Below, piece by piece: positions 59,769 through 64,000 of a stretch of DNA of 64,000 bases. The stretch is from NCBI RefSeq assembly GCF_029369745.1, contig NZ_CP120210.1, positions 5,022,001 to 5,086,000 on the forward strand. Direction: 5' to 3'. The translations under genes and the position numbers were made by a program. Under the pieces are notes generated by a model. The model made no database searches. It was not told the DNA's origin and saw only the letters and a program-made list of their open reading frames with translations. The DNA is from Amycolatopsis sp. QT-25. GTDB lineage: Bacteria > Actinomycetota > Actinomycetes > Mycobacteriales > Pseudonocardiaceae. Position 1 is the first letter of the stretch, and every line of letters begins with the position of its first letter.

Positions 59769-60542
59769 TCACAAGGAGCCCGCCCGCTCACCGATCAGCG
59801 TGGCCACCCCTTCGAGTAGCCGGGCCAGCCCGAAGGCGTAGGCGTGCTCGGGGTTGTGGGCTCCTCGGTGCACCTCCCCCGCTGCCCGACCAACGCGCGC
59901 CGCGAGCGGAAACCGGGCCGGATCGAAGACTTCGGCTAGCGAGGGCCCGACCTTCTCCCACCACTGTTCGTCGTTCATCCCGGTGCGGCGGACCGCGCGA
60001 TCGGCCTCGATCCGGCGGCGGGCGACTCCTTCGACATGGTCGTGCACCAGCGTGATGACCGAGTCCATCTCGACGTCGGTGAGGCCAAGGCCCTCGACCA
60101 CGGCGAGTTCGCGTTCGTACTTGGCGATCGACCGCGGCCCGAGCGACGGGCGTCCGGTGAACACCTGCAGTACCCACGGATGCCGGAGACAGAGGTCCCA
60201 GTTCACCCTCGCGACCTCGCGCAGTCCGTCCTCCCAGCCTTGGTCGCCTGGTTCGCCCAGATCCTCCACGGCTTCTGCGCAGACGTGGTCGAGCATCGCT
60301 TCGAGGAGTTCCTCCCGCGAGGCGATGTAGGTGTAGAGCGACATCGTGCCCACGCCCAGCGACTCCGCGACCCGGCGCATCGACAGCGTGGCGAGGTCCT
60401 GGCCACCGTCGGCGAGCCCGACCGCGGCCGCGACAACCTGCCCGGTGGTCAGCGTGTGCTTGGGCCCGCGCCGCGGGAGCTTCCGGGTTCCCCACAACGT
60501 GGCGATCGTGCGCCCCGGATCGCCACCGGTGATCTCCCTCAT
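59769..60542 (-). CDS. TetR-family regulator of the adjacent ABC exporter
   Basis: 257 aa. HTH LSMRRVAESLGVGTMSLYTYIASREELLEAM, then a TetR_C-type domain (LRHPWVLQVFTGRPSLGP, the pattern of daunorubicin-exporter-linked regulators). Divergent from the ABC exporter across two near-identical operators. A likely drug-responsive repressor. Confidence 0.87.
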   Translation of the reverse strand: MREITGGDPGRTIATLWGTRKLPRRGPKHTLTTGQVVAAAVGLADGGQDLATLSMRRVAESLGVGTMSLYTYIASREELLEAMLDHVCAEAVEDLGEPGDQGWEDGLREVARVNWDLCLRHPWVLQVFTGRPSLGPRSIAKYERELAVVEGLGLTDVEMDSVITLVHDHVEGVARRRIEADRAVRRTGMNDEQWWEKVGPSLAEVFDPARFPLAARVGRAAGEVHRGAHNPEHAYAFGLARLLEGVATLIGERAGSL

Positions 60543-60563
60543 GGGGCCATCATAGAAAACCTA

Positions 60564-60615
60564 CTCCGTACCCCATACGAAGTTAATGCTACGCTTCTCC
60601 GTATGCCATACGAAG
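60564..60615. promoter_or_regulatory. Two near-identical TetR operators, one over the ABC start codon
   Basis: CTCCGTACCCCATACGAAG (60564-60582) and CTCCGTATGCCATACGAAG (60597-60615) differ at two bases and are 33 bp apart. The second has the perfect dyad CGTAT-GCC-ATACG and contains the ABC ATG at 60603. With no ribosome site upstream, the mRNA is probably leaderless and the repressor would sit on its start point. Confidence 0.7.
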
Positions 60616-61388
60616 AAGCAGCGCTCGAAGTCGTCGACCTGCGCAAGCGGTATCGGGACAAGGTCGCATTGGACGGCTTCAGCCTGCGAGTCGAAGCGGG
60701 CACGGTGTGCGGTCTGCTCGGCCCGAACGGAGCGGGGAAGACCACGGCCGTGCGAATTCTGTGCACCCTGTTGCGCCCGGACGGCGGTGAGGCACGCGTC
60801 GCGGGGTACGACGTGCTCACCGACCCCAAAGCGGTGCGCTACCGGATCGGCCTGGCAGGACAGAACGCCTCCGTGGACGAGATCCTCACCGGCCGCCAGA
60901 ACCTCGTACTGTTCGGCAGGCTCTCGCACCTGAACCTCGCCGCGGCGAAACGCCGGGCGGACGAACTCCTGGAACGGTTCAACCTGTCCGATGCGGCGGG
61001 CAAAGCGGTCGCGACCTACTCCGGCGGGATGCGACGACGGCTGGACCTGGCCACCAGCCTGATCCTCTCGCCGCCGGTGCTGTTCCTCGACGAGCCGACC
61101 ACCGGACTGGATCCCCGCGCCCGCATCGAGGTCTGGGCGTCGATCAAGGATCTGGTCGGCTCCGGCACGACGGTGCTGCTGACCACCCAGTACCTCGAAG
61201 AAGCCGATCAACTGGCCGACCGGATCGCCGTCATCGACGCCGGCCGCGTCGTCGCCGCCGGGACCCCCGACGAACTCAAGGCGAAGGTCGGCCCGGACCG
61301 GGTCGAGACCATCACCCGCAAACCCACCCTGGACGAGGTCTTCCTGCACCTCACCGGGCACGCCACCACCACCGAGGAGTCCGCATGA
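60603..61388 (+). CDS. ABC transporter ATP-binding protein (DrrA-like, short form)
   Basis: 261 aa. Walker A GLLGPNGAGKTTAVRIL near residue 42, signature YSGGMRRRLDLA, Walker B VLFLDEPTTGLDPRARIEVW, and H-loop region LLTTQYLEEADQLADRI. DrrA proteins are about 330 aa; here the C-terminal tail is trimmed, ending in PTLDEVFLHLTGH. Coupled by ATGA to the permease gene. It exports hydrophobic drugs such as anthracyclines in the family's founding case; the substrate here is unknown. Confidence 0.9.
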   Translation: MPYEEAALEVVDLRKRYRDKVALDGFSLRVEAGTVCGLLGPNGAGKTTAVRILCTLLRPDGGEARVAGYDVLTDPKAVRYRIGLAGQNASVDEILTGRQNLVLFGRLSHLNLAAAKRRADELLERFNLSDAAGKAVATYSGGMRRRLDLATSLILSPPVLFLDEPTTGLDPRARIEVWASIKDLVGSGTTVLLTTQYLEEADQLADRIAVIDAGRVVAAGTPDELKAKVGPDRVETITRKPTLDEVFLHLTGHATTTEESA

Positions 61389-62161
61389 CCGCGATCCTGG
61401 ACGCCACCGCGCTCACCGGCCGGATCCTGCTGCACTGGCGGCAGCGGCCCGGCTCGATCCTGGTCGGGTTCCTGTTCCCGGTGCTGATGGTGCTGATGTT
61501 CGGTTACCTCTTCGGCGGTGCCATGGCCGTGCCGGACGGGCAGTACCTTGACTTCCTGATTCCCGGGATGCTGGCGATGACCATGCTCTTCGGACTGGAG
61601 GCCATGGTCGTGGCCGTCACCACCGACACCGCGAAGGGCGTCACCGAACGAATCCGTGCCATGCCGGTCACCACGACGGCGATCCTCGCCGGGCGCGGTG
61701 CGGCCGATCTGCTCAACGCCGTCGCCGGCCTCGCCGTCATGGTCTTGACCGGGCTGCTGGTGGGCTGGACGCCCGAACGCGGTCTGCTCCCGGCGCTGGC
61801 CGCGTTCGGGCTGCTGCTCTGGCTGCGGTTCGCCTTCATCTGGGTGGGTATTTACCTCGGCCTGCTGCTGAAGACCCCGGAGTCGGCGGCCGCCGTGCAG
61901 ATCCTGGTGTGGCCCACGGGTTTCCTCTCCAGCGCGTTCGTCTCGCCCGCGACCATGCCGGACTGGCTCGGTGCCGTCAGCGCCTGGAATCCGTTGTCCG
62001 CCACCGCGACCGCGATCCGGGACCTGTTCGGCAACCCCACCTGGGGCGCGACCGACTGGGCGAGCACGCACGCGGTACCGCTGGCACTGCTCTGGCCCGC
62101 CGCGCTCACCGCGATCTTCCTGCCCCTCGCGGCCAGGCAGTACCGCGCGCTGGGCCGGTGA
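61385..62161 (+). CDS. ABC-2 type permease (DrrB-like)
   Basis: 258 aa with six membrane segments and the ABC-2 core (GFLFPVLMVLMFGYLFGGAM, DFLIPGMLAMTMLFG, WPTGFLSSAFVSPATMPDWL, NPLSATATAIRDLF). It starts within the ATPase stop (ATGA 61385-61388) and forms the membrane half of the exporter, probably as a homodimer. Confidence 0.9.
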   Translation: MTAILDATALTGRILLHWRQRPGSILVGFLFPVLMVLMFGYLFGGAMAVPDGQYLDFLIPGMLAMTMLFGLEAMVVAVTTDTAKGVTERIRAMPVTTTAILAGRGAADLLNAVAGLAVMVLTGLLVGWTPERGLLPALAAFGLLLWLRFAFIWVGIYLGLLLKTPESAAAVQILVWPTGFLSSAFVSPATMPDWLGAVSAWNPLSATATAIRDLFGNPTWGATDWASTHAVPLALLWPAALTAIFLPLAARQYRALGR

Positions 62162-62166
62162 GCGCG

Positions 62167-62415
62167 CTACCGGCCCAGCGCGAGCTCGGCGTCTGGCTCC
62201 GTTCCCGCGATCCGTAACGCCTCCACCAGTTCCCGGTACAGCGTGTCGGTGGCGAGCAGCCGCTCGTGACTGCCGCTGGCCCGCACGCGGCCGTCCTCCA
62301 TCACCACGATGGTGTCCGCGTCGATCACCGTGGACAGCCGGTGCGCCACGGTGACCACGGCGCCCTCGCGGGCCCGCCGCCGGATGCAGTCGTGGATCGC
62401 GCTGCTCCGGCTCAT
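62167..62415 (-). pseudogene. 3' remnant of a fused TMD-NBD ABC exporter gene
   Basis: The 82 codons read as the end of an ABC exporter ATPase: SAIHDCIRRRAREGAVVTVA (with HRLSTV following, the H-loop), DADTIVVMEDGRVRASGSHE and LYRELVEALRI. The transmembrane domain, Walker A, signature and Walker B are absent; family similarity stops near 62415. It abuts the DrrB-like gene (5 bases), so an insertion or deletion joined them. Confidence 0.65.
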
Positions 62416-62451
62416 CGAACGCGGACACCGCGAAGGGTCGATCGACCGGCG

Positions 62452-62607
62452 ATGGCGAAGGAATGGTTGCTGCAACTGCTGTGGAGCCTGCTCTACACCG
62501 CCTGGGAGATGGTCCAGGAGAAGAAAGCCCCGAAGCACGATGCGCTCGGCTTGTGCCTGCGCAGCCTGGAGAAGATCATCGCGGTCGACTGGAGTCCTAC
62601 GAAGTGA
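62452..62607 (+). CDS. Small hypothetical protein, 51 aa
   Basis: ATG 62452 to 62607: MAKEWLLQLLWSLLYTAWEM followed by VQEKKAPKHDALGLCLRSLE and KIIAVDWSPTK. Amphipathic N-terminal helix. The ribosome site is weak. It could be a remnant in the deletion scar beside the ABC exporter fragment; the codons just upstream in another frame (ALLRLIERGHREGSID) also look like a broken coding sequence. Confidence 0.3.
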   Translation: MAKEWLLQLLWSLLYTAWEMVQEKKAPKHDALGLCLRSLEKIIAVDWSPTK

Positions 62608-62647
62608 TGACGCGGACTCGTGCCGCTTCGAAGATCCTTGCCCGGTG

Positions 62648-63559
62648 ATGGAACAAACCGACGCGCGCCCGAACGTCGCCAGGGTCGCCCTCATCGGCGG
62701 ACTCCTGGTCTTCGTCGCGGTGCCCGCGCTGCTGCTGGTGACCGGGCACGACACGATCAAACCGTCCACGGACTCGGAAAAGCGGCTTTCCCTCTGGGGC
62801 GCGGTGATTCCCGCGCTGGCGGGGATCCTGCTGGTCCGCGCGATACCGCCCCGCGCTCCGTCGTTTCTCGTCGACGTCCGCGACCGCCGCGTACTGGGCC
62901 GTCAGGCGAGCGCCTTGGCGCTCATCGCATTCCTGTGGCCACTCGCGCTGTTCGTCGTCGCCATCGTGGGAGATCAGGCTCGGCTGGTCCGCGACATTTG
63001 GGGTCTCGTCAAACCGGTCATGTACCTGATCCTGCCGCTGATCGCCCTGCGCCTGCTGCGGTCGCGGCAGGAACCGGATCCGTTCCGGCTCCGGACCACC
63101 TGGTGGCCGAGGGAAGGCTGGCGATGGCTCGCGCCGATCCCGGCGGTGGTGGCGTTCGGCTGGCTCCACGTGCTGGGCCCGTTTTCCGCCGCCCTCCCCA
63201 CCACCGCCGACTACCCGGATCCGGTCTATCTCGTGGTCGTCGCGACGCTGACGTTCTTCACCGCGAACGTGCTCGAAGAGGTCTTCTTCCGCGGCATGCT
63301 GCAAAGCCGGCTCGAGGCGCTTTTCGGGCGTTGGCCCGGAATCCTGCTGACGTCGCTGTTGTTCGCCTGGCTGCATCTGCCCACACACGGCCAGACCGGC
63401 TCACCTTGGACCGGGCTTCCGCTGACCCTGGGCGCGATCATCGCCTTCCAGGGGGTGCACGGGTTGTTCCTCGGCTACCTGTGGTCGCGCTACCGCAACC
63501 TGTGGGCTCAGGTGGCCGCGCACACCGCGATCAACACCTTGCCACTGCTGCTGATGTGA
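62648..63559 (+). CDS. CPBP-family intramembrane glutamic endopeptidase (Abi/CAAX-like)
   Basis: 303 aa from ATG 62648 (GTG 62645 possible). About eight membrane segments. CPBP motifs: EEVFFRG in NVLEEVFFRGMLQSRLEA (Glu-Glu-x3-Arg), His in LLFAWLHLPTHG, and HTAIN near the C-terminus. Members process prenylated proteins or bacteriocins, or act in self-immunity; most bacterial ones are uncharacterised. Confidence 0.85.
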   Translation: MEQTDARPNVARVALIGGLLVFVAVPALLLVTGHDTIKPSTDSEKRLSLWGAVIPALAGILLVRAIPPRAPSFLVDVRDRRVLGRQASALALIAFLWPLALFVVAIVGDQARLVRDIWGLVKPVMYLILPLIALRLLRSRQEPDPFRLRTTWWPREGWRWLAPIPAVVAFGWLHVLGPFSAALPTTADYPDPVYLVVVATLTFFTANVLEEVFFRGMLQSRLEALFGRWPGILLTSLLFAWLHLPTHGQTGSPWTGLPLTLGAIIAFQGVHGLFLGYLWSRYRNLWAQVAAHTAINTLPLLLM

Positions 63560-63564
63560 AGCGA

Positions 63565-63597
63565 CGGCCGGTCTTCCTCCGCGAGGAAGGCCGGCCG
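63565..63597. terminator. Bidirectional terminator hairpin
   Basis: The arm 63565-63579 pairs with 63583-63597 (15 pairs, one G-T wobble) around CGC, between the convergent CPBP and alcohol dehydrogenase genes. Confidence 0.7.
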
Positions 63598-63607
63598 CCA
63601 CAAGGAT

Positions 63608-64000
63608 TTACGCGCCGATGGTCGCCGCGTCGATGACGAACCGGTAGCGGACGTCGCTGTTCTCGACCCGGTCGTAGGCCACGTTCACCTGGTCGGCGGA
63701 GATCGTCTCGATCTCGGCGCCGATGCCGTGCTCGGCGCAGAAGTCGAGCATCTCCTGGGTCTCGGCGATGCCGCCGATCATCGAACCGGCGAGCACCTTG
63801 TTCCCGCCGAGCAGTGAGAAGGCGTTGTAGGACAGCGGTTCGCCGGGCGCGCCGACGTTGACCATGGCCCCGCCGACCCGCAGCATGCCGAGGTAGGAGT
63901 CGATGGGCAGCGTCGCGGAAACGGTGTTGAGAATCAGATCGAAGCGGCCGCGCAGCGTCTGGAAGGTCGACGCGTCTCCAGTCGCGAAATAGTCCTTCGC
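63608..64000 (-). CDS. Zinc-dependent alcohol dehydrogenase, CAD type (partial, 5' end outside window)
   Basis: Only the last 131 codons are present. FDLILNTVSATLPIDSYLGM, RVGGAMVNVGAPGEPLSYNA, the LAGSMIGGIAETQEMLDFCA segment and the end YDRVENSDVRYRFVIDA match the cinnamyl-alcohol-dehydrogenase-like NADP family (YahK/AdhC type: GSxIGGxxETQEMLDFCAEHGI). The zinc and cofactor motifs lie beyond the edge. Confidence 0.85.
   Translation of the reverse strand, partial: AKDYFATGDASTFQTLRGRFDLILNTVSATLPIDSYLGMLRVGGAMVNVGAPGEPLSYNAFSLLGGNKVLAGSMIGGIAETQEMLDFCAEHGIGAEIETISADQVNVAYDRVENSDVRYRFVIDAATIGA

Overview
The window is about 70% G+C, with actinomycete codon use, frequent GTG starts and many 4-bp ATGA/GTGA gene overlaps. 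The gene content (streptogrisin-type protease, lipomannan-type mannosyltransferase, Rrf2/TetR/LAL regulators, PUFA-type polyketide synthase) and the long perfect intergenic hairpins sharing a TGAAGGCC core suggest a Pseudonocardiaceae-like soil actinomycete, most likely Amycolatopsis or a close relative. The genus is an inference. No rRNA, tRNA, CRISPR array or intact insertion sequence was seen.

Layout. 1-10.4 kb: an iterative PUFA/glycolipid-type synthase on the minus strand. It has a 2112-aa protein (flavin enoyl-reductase-like barrels, KS, AT, ACP, KR) coupled by a GTGA overlap to a second KS-AT protein cut by the window edge. A divergent SDR plus an aldo/keto-reductase-fold protein without its catalytic tetrad sits beside it. 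10.6-14.5 kb: two detoxification pairs with clear operators, TetR-MFS exporter and FAD monooxygenase/TetR. 14.9-16.2 kb: an RsrR-like iron-sulfur regulator divergent from an NmrA-like gene. 16.3-23.3 kb: glycerol locus, glpF-glpK-glpD divergent from an IclR repressor and a second glycerol kinase fused to a hemerythrin-like domain. 23.3-29.2 kb: a leader peptide with hairpin before an ACT-like protein, an isochorismatase-like hydrolase, VanZ-like protein, the lysine-catabolic pair davA-davB, a DinB-like protein and a WYL regulator.

29.6-36.2 kb: GAF regulator, Na+/H+ antiporter, SRPBCC proteins, DUF4230 protein, MptB-like mannosyltransferase and TetR. 36.2-36.9 kb: two gene remnants, then a guanidine-III riboswitch controlling a Gdx-type guanidinium exporter. 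37-39.5 kb: streptogrisin-C-like protease with chitin-binding domain and a LysR regulator; an 11-bp motif is shared by both promoters. 40-44.4 kb: PH-like small protein, second antiporter, SecDF fusion. 44.6-50.2 kb: Cys-His hydrolase-like protein, large LAL regulator, secreted papain-like protease and its membrane-anchored partner. 50.2-55 kb: patatin-SDR-Baeyer-Villiger monooxygenase operon divergent from a TetR, plus an alpha/beta hydrolase. 55.5-59.7 kb: tdh-kbl-LysR-TerC. 59.8-64 kb: TetR/DrrAB-type ABC exporter, an ABC exporter remnant, a CPBP protease and a partial zinc alcohol dehydrogenase.

The strongest points of interest are the glycerol kinase-hemerythrin fusion, the tetrad-less aldo/keto reductase beside the PUFA-type synthase, the tandem flavin barrels on that synthase, and the leader-peptide/ACT module. 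Domain and family calls come from reading motifs by eye; no database search was run.
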